Assembly: GCF_003150675.1 (NCBI RefSeq)
Contig: NZ_QGGB01000008.1
Location: 62,001-126,000 of the forward strand
Length of the DNA: 64,000 bases
Direction of reading: 5' to 3'
DNA from: Rhodohalobacter mucosus
Lineage (GTDB): Bacteria; Bacteroidota; Rhodothermia; Balneolales; Balneolaceae
The translations under genes were made by a program, and so were the position numbers. The notes beneath the pieces were generated by a model. It did not search any database and was not told the DNA's origin. It worked only from the letters and a program-made list of their open reading frames with translations. How positions within the stretch are numbered: the first letter of the stretch is position 1; each line of letters begins with the position of its first letter. Positions 9,411 to 19,089 of the stretch are shown piece by piece.

Positions 9411-10088
9411 TTACTTCGTTGTTTCCGCAAATGTAAAATAATCCGTTTCGTACCTTCTGAAAAGGCGCAGAATACCGGCACTGACTAAGTTAACCAATAT
9501 TTTTGATGCACGGTAGCTGGTTACGTTGATCAATTGTGCGAATTTTGAAACGGTAATTTCACCGTATTCATTCAGGTACCGGAATAGCATCTGTTCGTTT
9601 TTACCATATTCGAATGTGACTCCCTCGGAAGAACTTTTGTTTTTCATTACCTCCGACTGTTCGTCACTGGCAAGAACACTCTCATCGTTGACCCTTACGA
9701 AAACCTGCCTTTTTTTTCTGTTCTTAAGATAAACAGGTTTGGTTTCAGACTCAGGCACACGCACCACCATAACATCCAGCGGACCTGTATGAACAAGCTC
9801 AATCTCAAGAGGAACAGCCGGGACACAATGCTTCTGAGACGCCTCCATCAAAAGATACTCCTCTTCAAAAAAACCGTCCACGCCGGTAACGTTCTGATGA
9901 TCGTCAACACCGATCAGTATGGTACCCCCTTTGGTGTTTGCAAATGCAGCGATTTCTCGCGCAATCTTTTCAGGAGAGGGTATGGTTTTCTTGAACTCAA
10001 GGAATGAACCCTCCCCGCGCTGAATGAGGTTGCGCAAATCGGCCGCGCTCATCTCTGATATCCTGATTTCTCCGTTGGGCAATAGCAT
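9411..10088 (-). CDS. AlbA_2 (Schlafen-type) domain DNA-binding protein
   Basis: 225 residues. The N-terminal half is an AlbA_2/divergent-AAA-4 domain: 'FLEFKKT' near residue 34 and the conserved 'AFANTKGGTILIGV' at about residues 47-60. The C-terminal third reads like a winged helix, consistent with a DNA-binding transcription regulator. Targets are unknown. It is upstream of and close to the IscA-type gene (16 bases), so the two probably form an operon, though no functional link is established. The start at 10088 is supported by a complete domain. Confidence 0.8.
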   Translation of the reverse strand: MLLPNGEIRISEMSAADLRNLIQRGEGSFLEFKKTIPSPEKIAREIAAFANTKGGTILIGVDDHQNVTGVDGFFEEEYLLMEASQKHCVPAVPLEIELVHTGPLDVMVVRVPESETKPVYLKNRKKRQVFVRVNDESVLASDEQSEVMKNKSSSEGVTFEYGKNEQMLFRYLNEYGEITVSKFAQLINVTSYRASKILVNLVSAGILRLFRRYETDYFTFAETTK

Positions 10089-10307
10089 AAATAAAATATT
10101 AATCCGGGTATAGTATCTGAAATGGATTTGAACGTCTCATGAAGACGTGAAGAGGCTTCCGGGGCCGGAAAAGGTGTTTGAGTGGCGATTTAACTCTCTT
10201 TCAAGCAAGAATCCATTACCTGAAATGATCCTTTTATTCAGAAAATGGGCTTTAAGCCGTCAAAACTTTTCTTTTTTCAACCGGGCATGAGCCTGTGTTC
10301 ATACCCA

Positions 10308-11318
10308 TCAAATCATGATTTCGTTCTTTGCATTCCTTGTCATCAGTTTTTTAACGGCATCACGGGGGTCCATATTTTCAAAGAGTACCTGATAAACTGC
10401 TTCAGTGATTGGCATCTCCACTCCATTTTTCCGCGCCCATTGATGAACAGATTCAGCGGTTTTAACCCCTTCTGCCACCATGTTCATTCCTGATATGATC
10501 TCATCCAGCTTTTTGCCTTTGCCGATGTGATAACCGACAAAGCGATTTCGGCTATGGCGGCTCGTGCATGTAACAATCAGGTCGCCCATGCCCGCCAGGC
10601 CCGAAAATGTATCCTGTGAGGCTCCAAGGGCGGTTCCCATTCGTTTCATCTCATGCAGCCCGCGTGTCATCAATGCAGCTTTTGCATTATCGCCCAGGTC
10701 GGCACCATCGATAATTCCGGCGGCGATTGCCATAATATTCTTCAGGGCCCCGCCAATTTCGACGCCTACAATGTCATAATTCAGATAGACTCTGAAGCAG
10801 GGCGACATAAACGTCTCCTGTATAATGCGTGCCGTACGTTTTGAGTATGCCGACGCAACTACCGTGGTTGGCTTGCACAATCCAACTTCTTCTGCATGAC
10901 TGGGGCCGGTTAGCACGCCGATCTGATCCTCAAGAACCACACCCTCGAGCACATTGGCCAGAATCTGTGAAGGTGTCATGAAACTGTCTTTTTCAATGCC
11001 CTTTGATACCGTCACCACAAACTCTTCTCCGCTCAGAAACGGTTTTACCCTCGTGGCCACTTCACGCAGCGCATGTGTAGGTGTGGCAAACAACACCATT
11101 TCAGCTCCCTCAAGCGCATCTTCGATCGAACTTGTGGCATGAACTTCTTCCGGCAGATCAATATCGCTCAGATACTCCGGGTTAACCCGGTCGCGGTTGA
11201 TTCCGCGGGTCACATCTTTTTCGCGAGCCCAAACTGTGACCATGAATCCTTTATTGCCCAATACAACCGATAAAGCTGTACCAAAGCTTCCGGCTCCGAT
11301 TACACTGATCTTCTTCAC
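10308..11318 (-). CDS. gpsA: Glycerol-3-phosphate dehydrogenase [NAD(P)+]
   Basis: 336 residues; reduces dihydroxyacetone phosphate to sn-glycerol 3-phosphate for phospholipid synthesis. The N-terminal Rossmann loop GAGSFGTALS lies at about residues 7-16, and the catalytic lysine is in the conserved 'GGALKNIMA' motif near residue 190. Normal length. Its start overlaps the stop of plsY by four bases (ATGA-type), so the two successive steps of glycerolipid synthesis are translationally coupled. Confidence 0.96.
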   Translation of the reverse strand: MKKISVIGAGSFGTALSVVLGNKGFMVTVWAREKDVTRGINRDRVNPEYLSDIDLPEEVHATSSIEDALEGAEMVLFATPTHALREVATRVKPFLSGEEFVVTVSKGIEKDSFMTPSQILANVLEGVVLEDQIGVLTGPSHAEEVGLCKPTTVVASAYSKRTARIIQETFMSPCFRVYLNYDIVGVEIGGALKNIMAIAAGIIDGADLGDNAKAALMTRGLHEMKRMGTALGASQDTFSGLAGMGDLIVTCTSRHSRNRFVGYHIGKGKKLDEIISGMNMVAEGVKTAESVHQWARKNGVEMPITEAVYQVLFENMDPRDAVKKLMTRNAKNEIMI

Positions 11319-12010
11319 GTGACAGGTTCGTTTTTATTCAGCCTTCCCTTGGATGGCTTGAATGAGTTAATACGATTTTCATTGCCCTGCAGTAGACGGC
11401 GGATATTGCCTTTATGCTTTATCACAATACCCAGGGCTATGGCCGTACTGAAAAGAATAATACTTCCGTCAATATCCCAGCCGGCCCCGTAACGAAGAAT
11501 CACCTGTGACAACGGGTATGCAATGGCTGCCATAATGGATCCCAGGGATACATATCTTGTGGAAAACATCAGAATCAGAAATATGGCAAGAGAAATACTG
11601 ATGGATATTGGCTCGATTCCGTATAGCATACCACAAGCTGTGGCGGCCCCTTTACCGCCGCTGAATCGCGCATAAACTGGAAACATGTGCCCTATTACAG
11701 CCCCCATCCCCGATATAATGAGCAGCATGGGTTCCACTTCCCAACCCGAGTAAAATGCGACCGGACCGCTGCCGATCTGATAGGCAAGTTTGTAGATAAT
11801 GGTTGTACAGAGAAGCCCCTTGCCAAAATCGAATAGCAACACACCGGTTCCAGCTTTCCATCCCAGAATGCGAAATGTATTGGTTGCGCCGGCGTTGCCG
11901 CTCCCGTGCTCCCGGATATCCACGCCAAAAAAGATTTTACCGGTCCAAAGAGAGCTGGGAATGGCCCCGATGAAGTAGCAAATAATGAAAACAGTAAGTA
12001 CAGACAGCAT
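11315..12010 (-). CDS. plsY: Glycerol-3-phosphate acyltransferase PlsY
   Basis: 231 residues with several membrane helices. It transfers the acyl group from acyl-phosphate to glycerol 3-phosphate. The diagnostic loops are GSGNAGATN (about 37-45) and FSGGKGAAT (about 116-124). The C-terminal 30 residues are charged and somewhat longer than in short PlsY proteins. First gene of the plsY-gpsA pair. A ~90-base gap separates it from lipA upstream, with no obvious terminator. Confidence 0.95.
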   Translation of the reverse strand: MLSVLTVFIICYFIGAIPSSLWTGKIFFGVDIREHGSGNAGATNTFRILGWKAGTGVLLFDFGKGLLCTTIIYKLAYQIGSGPVAFYSGWEVEPMLLIISGMGAVIGHMFPVYARFSGGKGAATACGMLYGIEPISISISLAIFLILMFSTRYVSLGSIMAAIAYPLSQVILRYGAGWDIDGSIILFSTAIALGIVIKHKGNIRRLLQGNENRINSFKPSKGRLNKNEPVT

Positions 12011-12100
12011 TGGACGTGATTCCGATTCTTGAGGTTCCCGAAGATACCACTTTAAACCATCACCATTTCAACCACATAGTACAGAATAAGCGAATGCTCT

Positions 12101-12979
12101 TTAAACATGTCGCTCGGCATGGTAAGACGACCGGACAAGCGGTCCGCTTTCAACGTGCTCCAGTCCAAGCGCTTCTCCGATTTCCTTGTATTCTGCAAAA
12201 AGGTCCGGGTGCACCCATTCAACCACCGGATGGTGCATTTTTGTTGGCTGCATATACTGGCCGATCGTTAGAACATCCACGCGATGGTCCACGCAATCCT
12301 GCATTAGCTGGATCACCTCTTCCCGAGTTTCGCCCAGGCCAACCATAATTCCTGTTTTGGTTCTGAGGCCCTGCTCCTTGCAGCGCAGCAGCAGTTCCAG
12401 TGACCGTTCGTATTTTGCCTGAGGGCGAACATTCCTGTAAAGTCGGGGTACCGTTTCAAGGTTGTGGCTGAGTACATCGGGCGGTGTATCAATCACAATC
12501 TGAAGGGCATCCCATACACCGCGGAAGTCGGGGATCAATGATTCAATGGTAACACCGTCGATTGTTTCCCTGAGTACACGATGGCATTCCGCAAAAATCG
12601 GAGCGCCGCCATCCTTTCGCTCATCCCGGTTCACGGAAGTAAGCACCACATGCTTCAGGTCCATCTTTGAAGCCGCGTCAGCAACGCGGCGGGGCTCATC
12701 CCAGTCCAGCCCCTGCACGGGTCGCCCGGTTTTAACCGCACAAAAAGAGCACGACCGGGTACAAACATCCCCTAAAATCATAAATGTGGCTGTTCCTGCA
12801 CCCCAACACTCACCCATATTCGGGCATCGAGCCTCCGAACAAACCGTATTCAGGTTGTTTTTCCTGATGGTCTCAGAAACCTCTTTAAATTTCTGTCCTG
12901 ACGGCAGCTTAACCCGAAGCCAGTCAGGCCGGCGCTCTGAGGGTCCTTTGCGATCAATAACTTCAAGCTCTTTAATCAT
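12101..12979 (-). CDS. lipA: Lipoyl synthase
   Basis: 292-residue radical-SAM enzyme inserting two sulfurs into octanoyl groups. Both clusters are visible: the auxiliary-cluster cysteines in [12 protein letters not shown] near residues 46-57, and the radical-SAM CxxxCxxC as CTRSCSFC near residues 72-79. The C-terminal 'SSYHAE' serine ligand is present. It follows lipB by 34 bases on the same strand, so the two lipoylation genes form an operon. Confidence 0.97.
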   Translation of the reverse strand: MIKELEVIDRKGPSERRPDWLRVKLPSGQKFKEVSETIRKNNLNTVCSEARCPNMGECWGAGTATFMILGDVCTRSCSFCAVKTGRPVQGLDWDEPRRVADAASKMDLKHVVLTSVNRDERKDGGAPIFAECHRVLRETIDGVTIESLIPDFRGVWDALQIVIDTPPDVLSHNLETVPRLYRNVRPQAKYERSLELLLRCKEQGLRTKTGIMVGLGETREEVIQLMQDCVDHRVDVLTIGQYMQPTKMHHPVVEWVHPDLFAEYKEIGEALGLEHVESGPLVRSSYHAERHV

Positions 12980-13013
12980 AACAACATCTGTGGTTTGCCC
13001 TTGCTGGGCGATT

Positions 13014-13763
13014 TTATACGGTTCTAAGGTAAGAAAATTGTTTGAGGGGTTCAGGTTTTTGAAGCCCGTATTTTACATCTACTCCGAATACTTCCGAAAA
13101 GTGTTTCATGAGCAGCACCCTTACTTCTGCGGGGTCCACGGCATCTCCAAGTATTTTTTCGAGGCTCGTTACGGCCTTGTTGCTGATGCCGCATGGCACT
13201 ATGTGATTGAAGTAATTCAGATCTGTATTCACATTTAGGGCAAAGCCGTGCATTGTGACCCACCTTGAGCAGCGAATGCCCATGGCGCAGATTTTTTCAT
13301 CCTCAACCCATACCCCTGTCAGTCCATCGATTCTGCCGGCGGAAATTCCATATTCGGCACAGGTTCTGATGATGACCTCTTCAAGATACCGCAGATATTT
13401 ATGGATATCGGTAAAATACCCGTCAAGATCCAGAATTGGATAGCCTACGATCTGACCGGGTCCGTGATACGTGATATCTCCTCCGCGATCGGTCTCAACA
13501 TACTCGGCTTCTATATTGCTTAACTCAGAAACAGCTTTGAGAAGGTGTGCCGAATCGCCGCTTTTACCCAGTGTATAAACGTGTGGATGCTCCACAAAAA
13601 GTAGCATATCGTGGATCAACTTCTCATCCGAAATGGAGTCACCATCACGCAATCGCCTTTTTTGATCAATCAGGAGCTGTTGCAGCGACTTTTGAAGATC
13701 CCAGGCTGTTCTGTAGGAAACTTCGCCCAGGTTATTCACATTGAGAATCTTTTCCTTTTTCAT
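13014..13763 (-). CDS. lipB: Octanoyl-[ACP]:protein N-octanoyltransferase
   Basis: 249 residues from the ATG at 13763. It moves octanoate from acyl carrier protein to lipoyl domains. Hallmarks are [12 protein letters not shown], a lysine in the 'EKICAMGI' segment, and the catalytic Cys in 'HIVPCGI'. An upstream in-frame ATG at 13823 would add 20 residues outside the family's usual N-terminus and reach into the tonB terminator hairpin, so the shorter form is preferred. Operon with lipA. Confidence 0.94.
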   Translation of the reverse strand: MKKEKILNVNNLGEVSYRTAWDLQKSLQQLLIDQKRRLRDGDSISDEKLIHDMLLFVEHPHVYTLGKSGDSAHLLKAVSELSNIEAEYVETDRGGDITYHGPGQIVGYPILDLDGYFTDIHKYLRYLEEVIIRTCAEYGISAGRIDGLTGVWVEDEKICAMGIRCSRWVTMHGFALNVNTDLNYFNHIVPCGISNKAVTSLEKILGDAVDPAEVRVLLMKHFSEVFGVDVKYGLQKPEPLKQFSYLRTV

Positions 13764-13806
13764 GGGGCAAAGATAACCAAAAATCGCAACATAAGATTCA
13801 ACAGCA

Positions 13807-13842
13807 AAAGCCGGTACGCACATATTTAAAGCGCCCGGCTTT
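13807..13842 (-). terminator. Possible terminator after tonB
   Basis: An 8-bp stem (13807-13814 with 13835-13842) with a 20-base loop lies 32 bases beyond the tonB stop. On the minus strand the stem ends in a short T run interrupted by GC, so it may be a weak terminator. Confidence 0.35.
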
Positions 13843-13873
13843 GACTGTTTTATATTTCTGGTTGATGTGCTGT

Positions 13874-14569
13874 TTAGTCGCGCAGAACAAATATAACGGG
13901 AACGGTGTATTGTACTTTCACAGGGCGTCCACGCTGGTTGCCTGGCCTGAACTTCGCCTCTTTAACAACGCGCAGGGCTTCCTCGTCGCAACCTCCGCCG
14001 ATTCCCCGGATCACTTGCGGATTCACCACTTCGCCTTTCTCATTAACAACAAACTGCACGATCACGCGGCCGCTAATATCGGCTCTTTTCGCAATTTCAG
14101 GATATCTGATTTTGCTTTGAATAGACTCAAGCCCGCCGATAAGTTCCGGCATCTGCTCAACAATAACAAAGATCTGTTCGTCATCATCAGCTTTCTCGTC
14201 CTCCGGTTTGGGGCTTGGGGGCGGAGGCAGATTGAGAGGAGCATTAAAATCGAGCTCAGCGTCAATCATAATATCCACCTCTTCAATTATCTCATGATCC
14301 GGTACGGCCACCGGTACGGGAGGTCGCGGCGGCGGTGGAACCTTAATTTCCTGCCGCGTTTGTACAATTTCCTCCATAATCACTTCTTCCTGCACATCCA
14401 GCACAATCTCTTCCTGAACGGTCGGCCGAAGATCGATCCTCATGATAATAATGAAAATAAGCAGCGTTACAATAAGTCCAATTTCGAGAAAAATCGTATA
14501 GTATGTGTTCAGATTTACATTCTCTGTTCTTCTTCCCAGAAATTCTTTTGTTTTTTTTCCTCCTTTCAT
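13874..14569 (-). CDS. tonB: Energy transducer TonB
   Basis: 231 residues. A short cytoplasmic N-terminus, one membrane span at about residues 24-43, a proline-rich periplasmic linker (PPPPRPPVP near 98-106), and a C-terminal TonB domain from about 140 with 'GRVIVQFVVNEKGEV' and 'NPQVIRGIGGG'. It couples the proton motive force, through ExbB/ExbD, to TonB-dependent outer-membrane receptors. No exbB, exbD or receptor gene is in the window. It is a single gene; the lpdA gene upstream ends in its own terminator. Confidence 0.92.
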   Translation of the reverse strand: MKGGKKTKEFLGRRTENVNLNTYYTIFLEIGLIVTLLIFIIIMRIDLRPTVQEEIVLDVQEEVIMEEIVQTRQEIKVPPPPRPPVPVAVPDHEIIEEVDIMIDAELDFNAPLNLPPPPSPKPEDEKADDDEQIFVIVEQMPELIGGLESIQSKIRYPEIAKRADISGRVIVQFVVNEKGEVVNPQVIRGIGGGCDEEALRVVKEAKFRPGNQRGRPVKVQYTVPVIFVLRD

Positions 14570-14731
14570 AGTAAGCCTCTCGCGCTTGATTCATGCATAA
14601 CAGCAACTTCAGTTAGCTGTCAGCAAACTATCTGTCGGTTGTATTTTAGCAGAGAGAGGTGTGAAGGTAAATCAGGGATTACCTGATAGGGGTACGGGGT
14701 AAACCTTCACCGGAGCATAGGGCTTAATGCA

Positions 14732-14763
14732 AAAAAGGCGGACCATGAGGTCCGCCTTTTTCA
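14732..14763 (-). terminator. Intrinsic terminator of lpdA
   Basis: The stem GGCGGACC (14738-14745) pairs with 14750-14757 around a 4-base loop and is flanked by A and T runs on both sides. On the minus strand it lies 38 bases beyond the lpdA stop and ends in six T. It could work in both directions. Confidence 0.85.
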
Positions 14764-14800
14764 GTATTTGGTCAGTATCGTTTAACTGCGTATTAAAAAC

Positions 14801-16225
14801 CTACTTCTTTTTTTTAGGCTTGGAGCCGAGATGGACTCCTTCACCATAGGCTTCTGCAACAGCTTCCATAACGGCTTCACTCATGGTAGGGTGAGGATGA
14901 ACCGCGCTGATAATCTCATGCCCGGTTGTTTCAAGGTCGCGCGCTACAACGGCTTCAGCAATCAATTCCGTAACATGCGAACCGATCATGTGGCAGCCAA
15001 GCCATTCACCGTATTTGGCATCAAATACAACCTTGACAAACCCCTCTTCATGCCCCAGTCCGGCAGCCTTTCCGCTTGCGGAAAACGGGAACTTGCCAAC
15101 CATGACATCGTATCCTTCGTCCTTCGCCTGTTTCTCGGTAAGACCTACAGAGGCGATCTGAGGCTCGCAGTAGGTACAACCCGGAATGTTATCATAATTT
15201 ACAGGATGAGGATTCTCGCCAGCAAGCTGTTCCGCCAGAACAACCGCCTCATGAGATGCCTTGTGGGCAAGCCATGGGGCACCAATTACGTCTCCAATTG
15301 CGTAAATGCCGTCCGCATCTGTTTTGTAGGTCTTTTTATCTACCTTAATGGCTCCTTTCTCGTGCTTTACGCCGGCTTTATCGAGGCCAATATTTTCAAC
15401 ATTGCCCGTTACACCCACCGCTGAAAGAACCACATCGGCTTCAACCACCTCTTCGCCTTTTTTGGTTTTGATGGTCACTTTTACACCCTTTCCTTTCTTC
15501 TCAACCTTCTCTACAGAGCTATCCGTAAGGATATTCATACCTTTTTTCTTGTAGATCTTGGCCAGTTCTTTTCCAATATCCTGATCCTCAACCGGAACAA
15601 GATTTTTCTGGACTTCAACAAGGGTTACTTCTGTACCAATGGAGTTGTAGAAATAGGCAAACTCAACACCGATGGCGCCGGCTCCGATTATCACCATCTT
15701 TTTCGGCTGTTTTTCCAGCTGCATGGCTTTTTCTGAGTCAATGATCATTTTACCATCGATTTTCAGGTTTGGAAGTTCACGCGGCCTTGCACCGGTTGCA
15801 ATAATAAAATGCTTGGCTTTCACGGTCTCCACTTCTTTACCCTCATCATCATTTACGGCAAGCTCTTTGGATGACTTAAATACTCCTGTACCGTTAAGCA
15901 CTTCTATCTTGTTGGCTTTCATCAAGAATTGAACGCCTTTACTCATTTTGTCGGCAACACCGCGGCTTCGCTTGATCATTTTTCCAAAATCCGCAGAGAA
16001 ATCCTTCACATCAACTCCGTAATCAGACGCATTGGAGATCGATTCAAATACTTCGGCTGATCTCAGAAGAGCCTTGGTGGGAATACATCCGATATTGAGG
16101 CAAACTCCACCCAGAAATCTCTTTTCTACTACCGCCGTTTTAAAACCAAGTTGTGAAGCTCGAATTGCGGCCACATATCCGCCCGGACCGGTTCCGATTA
16201 CACAAACATCAAATTCTTTCGCCAT
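14801..16225 (-). CDS. lpdA: Dihydrolipoyl dehydrogenase (E3)
   Basis: 474-residue FAD flavoprotein that reoxidises dihydrolipoyl groups of the 2-oxoacid dehydrogenase and glycine cleavage complexes. FAD loop GTGPGG (about 11-16), redox-active disulfide in GGVCLNIGCIPTK (about 40-52), NAD loop GAGAIG (about 180-185), and the C-terminal His-Glu pair in HPHPTMSE. The C-terminus is a lysine-rich tail (KPKKKK). Not next to E1/E2 genes, but near lipA and lipB, which supply the lipoyl group. Confidence 0.96.
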   Translation of the reverse strand: MAKEFDVCVIGTGPGGYVAAIRASQLGFKTAVVEKRFLGGVCLNIGCIPTKALLRSAEVFESISNASDYGVDVKDFSADFGKMIKRSRGVADKMSKGVQFLMKANKIEVLNGTGVFKSSKELAVNDDEGKEVETVKAKHFIIATGARPRELPNLKIDGKMIIDSEKAMQLEKQPKKMVIIGAGAIGVEFAYFYNSIGTEVTLVEVQKNLVPVEDQDIGKELAKIYKKKGMNILTDSSVEKVEKKGKGVKVTIKTKKGEEVVEADVVLSAVGVTGNVENIGLDKAGVKHEKGAIKVDKKTYKTDADGIYAIGDVIGAPWLAHKASHEAVVLAEQLAGENPHPVNYDNIPGCTYCEPQIASVGLTEKQAKDEGYDVMVGKFPFSASGKAAGLGHEEGFVKVVFDAKYGEWLGCHMIGSHVTELIAEAVVARDLETTGHEIISAVHPHPTMSEAVMEAVAEAYGEGVHLGSKPKKKK

Positions 16226-16315
16226 GTTTTTTTAAGGTCTATAATTTCAAAAGTTACTGTAAGGCCAATAGGATTTAAAACAGCCTCACGAATTGAATAC
16301 CTGTTTTCAAGCACA

Positions 16316-16346
16316 CAAAATTACGGAATCTAATTCAGATAATTAA
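16316..16346 (-). promoter_or_regulatory. Candidate promoter of lpdA
   Basis: On the minus strand a perfect TAATTTTG (-7 type, 16323-16316) lies 20 bases after TTA (16346-16344), close to the TTG-N19-21-TAnnTTTG pattern. The leader to the ATG at 16225 would be about 85 bases. Confidence 0.4.
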
Positions 16347-16456
16347 ATAGATCGCACCAGCAATTTGGATTCATGCATCTGTGTAAATCAGATTTGTTTG
16401 CTGAAAGAAAATCTGCAAAATTACATGTATGGTCTTCCAAAGCTAATCCCACTATT

Positions 16457-18523
16457 ATGCATTTCACATCTCTGCGTAACTCACTTACATCACTTCTTTT
16501 TCTTCTCTTTCTGGCCGGTTGTTCTGCAGACGATCAAATTCGTGTAGAATCACCTGGTGCAATCAATGCTGTAGAGTTCAGCCTCTCTGAAGGCGTACCG
16601 ATGTACGCTGTTCAGCATGAGGGAACTGCTGTTATTGCACCATCCAGACTGGGATTTGAACTGCAAAATGTACCCGCTCTGCGCGACGGGTTTGAAATTT
16701 CTTCAACTGAAATCTCTTCGTTCGATGAAACCTGGACGCAGGTATGGGGTGAAAAGAAAGATATAAGGAACCACTATAATGAGCTGAAAGTGTTGCTTCG
16801 TGAAACAGCTGAGCCTAACCGTGAACTTGCCATTGTTTTCAGGGTGTATGATGACGGTGTTGGTTTTCGATATGAATTTCCGGAACAGCCCGGACTTGAG
16901 GAATTCAATATCATGAACGAGCTTACCGAATTCAACATGACCGGCAATCATGAAAGCTGGTGGATTGGAGCCTATCAGTCCAACAGATATGAGTACCTTC
17001 CCGAGCATACAAGGCTGGCCGAAGTGGATACGGTTATTACTCCGTTCACGATGAAAACGGACGACGGCCTCTATGTAAGCCTTCATGAGGCGGCCCTTGT
17101 GGATTATTCGTCTATGACTGTTGAACATCTGGGAGACAACCGGATGAAAGCAAACCTTATGCCCTGGCATGACGGCGTACTGGTGCACGCTTCCGCTCCT
17201 TTTGTTACACCCTGGAGAACGCTGCAAATTGGAGAGACGGCGGGCGATCTGGTTACCTCGTACCTTATCCTGAACCTGAACGAGCCAAACAAAATTGAGG
17301 ATACTTCCTGGATAGAGCCCGCCAAATATGTGGGGATATGGTGGGAGATGCACCTGGACAAATCCACATGGGGATCCGGACCAAGACACGGTGCCACAAC
17401 GGAAAATACAGAGAGATACATCGATTTTGCAGCAGAGCATGGCTTTTCACACGTGCTTGTTGAAGGCTGGAATCCGGGCTGGGACGGCGACTGGGCTGCA
17501 AGCGGGGTTGTCTTTGACTTCACGCGTCCCATGGCTGATTTCGACCTTTACTACCTCACAGAGTATGCCCTGGATAACGGGGTCCGGCTGATGGGCCACC
17601 ATGAAACTTCTGCCTCCGTCGAGCATTATGAAAGCCAGATGGAGGAAGCTTTTCAGCTATATGAAGACCTTGGGGTTCGTGCAGTCAAAACCGGTTACGT
17701 GGGTCACGGTCGTGAAATTTTCTGGACCGATGAAAAGGGTAACCGGAACTACGAATGGCACCATGGCCAGCACATGGTGCGTCATCATCAAAAGGTCGTT
17801 GAACTGGCGGCGGAGCACCGAATCTCACTGAATGTACACGAAGGACTGAAGGATACGGGTCTGAGGCGGACATGGCCCAATTTAATGACGCGTGAAGTAG
17901 CTCGCGGACAGGAGTACAATGCATGGGGTAGCGGGGAAAACGTATGGGACGGCGCAGGAAATCCACCCGATTATGTTACGATTCTCCCATTCTCCCGAAA
18001 CCTGGCCGGTCCGTTTGACTACACGCCGGGGATCGTGGACCTGTATTTTGAGGACTACAGGCCTGACAACCGAATCAATCACACCCTCGCGAAAGAGCTT
18101 GCCCTCTACGTGGTAATCTACAGCCCTCTGCAGATGGCTGCTGATTTGCCGGAAAACTATGAAGAACGGCCCGAAGCATTTCAATTTATCAAGGATGTTC
18201 CGGCCGACTGGTACGATACAAAAGTACTTAACGGCGAAATCGGTGAGTATATCACAACGGTCCGAAAAGACCGAAACAGTGAAGACTGGTACCTGGGAAG
18301 TATTACCAACGAAGAATCCAGGGAGTTTGTCTTTCCTCTCGATTTTTTAACGGAGGGTGAGACCTATGTTGCGCAGATCTATCGTGACAGCGAGGATGCC
18401 GACTGGGCGGTAAATCCATACGGATTTGAGGTTGAGGAGATGGAAGTCACCTCCGCCACCAGCCTGGAGGTAACACTGGCCCCCGGAGGCGGTCAGACCA
18501 TTCGGTTCATGCATATGGAGTAA
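16457..18523 (+). CDS. Glycoside hydrolase family 97 lipoprotein (alpha-glucosidase-like)
   Basis: 688 residues from the ATG at 16457; an earlier in-frame ATG (16373) would hide the signal. A lipoprotein signal peptide ends in LAGC (Cys23). The sequence has the GH97 layout: N-terminal beta-sandwich, (beta/alpha)8 barrel and C-terminal domain. Conserved blocks include 'VKTGYVG', 'NVHEGLKDTG' and 'MTREVARGQEYN'. In retaining GH97 enzymes the 'VKxD' position holds an Asp nucleophile; here it is Gly, as I recall for the inverting SusB-type alpha-glucosidases. It probably acts on alpha-glucans or oligosaccharides in the periplasm. No SusC/SusD pair is adjacent. Confidence 0.9.
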   Translation: MHFTSLRNSLTSLLFLLFLAGCSADDQIRVESPGAINAVEFSLSEGVPMYAVQHEGTAVIAPSRLGFELQNVPALRDGFEISSTEISSFDETWTQVWGEKKDIRNHYNELKVLLRETAEPNRELAIVFRVYDDGVGFRYEFPEQPGLEEFNIMNELTEFNMTGNHESWWIGAYQSNRYEYLPEHTRLAEVDTVITPFTMKTDDGLYVSLHEAALVDYSSMTVEHLGDNRMKANLMPWHDGVLVHASAPFVTPWRTLQIGETAGDLVTSYLILNLNEPNKIEDTSWIEPAKYVGIWWEMHLDKSTWGSGPRHGATTENTERYIDFAAEHGFSHVLVEGWNPGWDGDWAASGVVFDFTRPMADFDLYYLTEYALDNGVRLMGHHETSASVEHYESQMEEAFQLYEDLGVRAVKTGYVGHGREIFWTDEKGNRNYEWHHGQHMVRHHQKVVELAAEHRISLNVHEGLKDTGLRRTWPNLMTREVARGQEYNAWGSGENVWDGAGNPPDYVTILPFSRNLAGPFDYTPGIVDLYFEDYRPDNRINHTLAKELALYVVIYSPLQMAADLPENYEERPEAFQFIKDVPADWYDTKVLNGEIGEYITTVRKDRNSEDWYLGSITNEESREFVFPLDFLTEGETYVAQIYRDSEDADWAVNPYGFEVEEMEVTSATSLEVTLAPGGGQTIRFMHME

Positions 18524-18553
18524 CACGGAATTTACTCTCAGGAATCACGGGTG

Positions 18554-18978
18554 AAAGAACCAGCTTGCGTTTGCCGGCCTCGATTCCTCGGGCTGGTGAG
18601 TGATTCTCCGATCCGGGCATCATTCACCCAATCAAAACCCAATGCACATTGGGTGACACACACGAGCGAGGGTTTCAACCCTCAATCCAAACGCCGGAGC
18701 TGAAGCACCGGCTCGCATTTGCCGCCCTCGATTCCTCAGGCTGGTGAGTGATTCCCTGATCTGAGCCATGCACCCAAATCAAAGCCCAACGCACGTTGGG
18801 TGACACACACGAACGAGGGTTTCAACCCTCAATCCAAACGCCGGAGCTGAAGCACCGGCTCGGATGTACCGCCCTCGATTCCTTGGGCTGGTAAGTGATT
18901 CCCTGGTCTGAGCCATGCACCCAAATCAAAACCCAACGCATGTTGGGTGACACACACGAGCGAGGGTTTCAACCCTCG
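18554..18978. repeat. Left array of 147-bp palindromic repeats
   Basis: Three units with a period of exactly 147 bases (GGGTGACA at 18651, 18798 and 18945). Each holds a hairpin of the form ACCCAAYG-CA-CRTTGGGT, a second near-invariant hairpin GAGGGTTTCAACCCTC, and a conserved block around CCGCCCTCGAT...CTCGGGCTGG. Frames through the array give repetitive pseudo-peptides with no coding sense. Confidence 0.9.
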
Positions 18979-19089
18979 TGTCAAAGTGCAAATGCACCAA
19001 TCTGGATCGCTGTCTGAATTAATAATACCCTGTCACACAAGTAAATTTTGTAAGGACTTCCTGAAAATTGATTCATACTAAAAATAGGA

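Noticed and set aside
13841..14686. Long plus-strand frame opposite tonB
   Set aside because: Shadow of the TonB frame, whose domains and proline-rich linker are clear.
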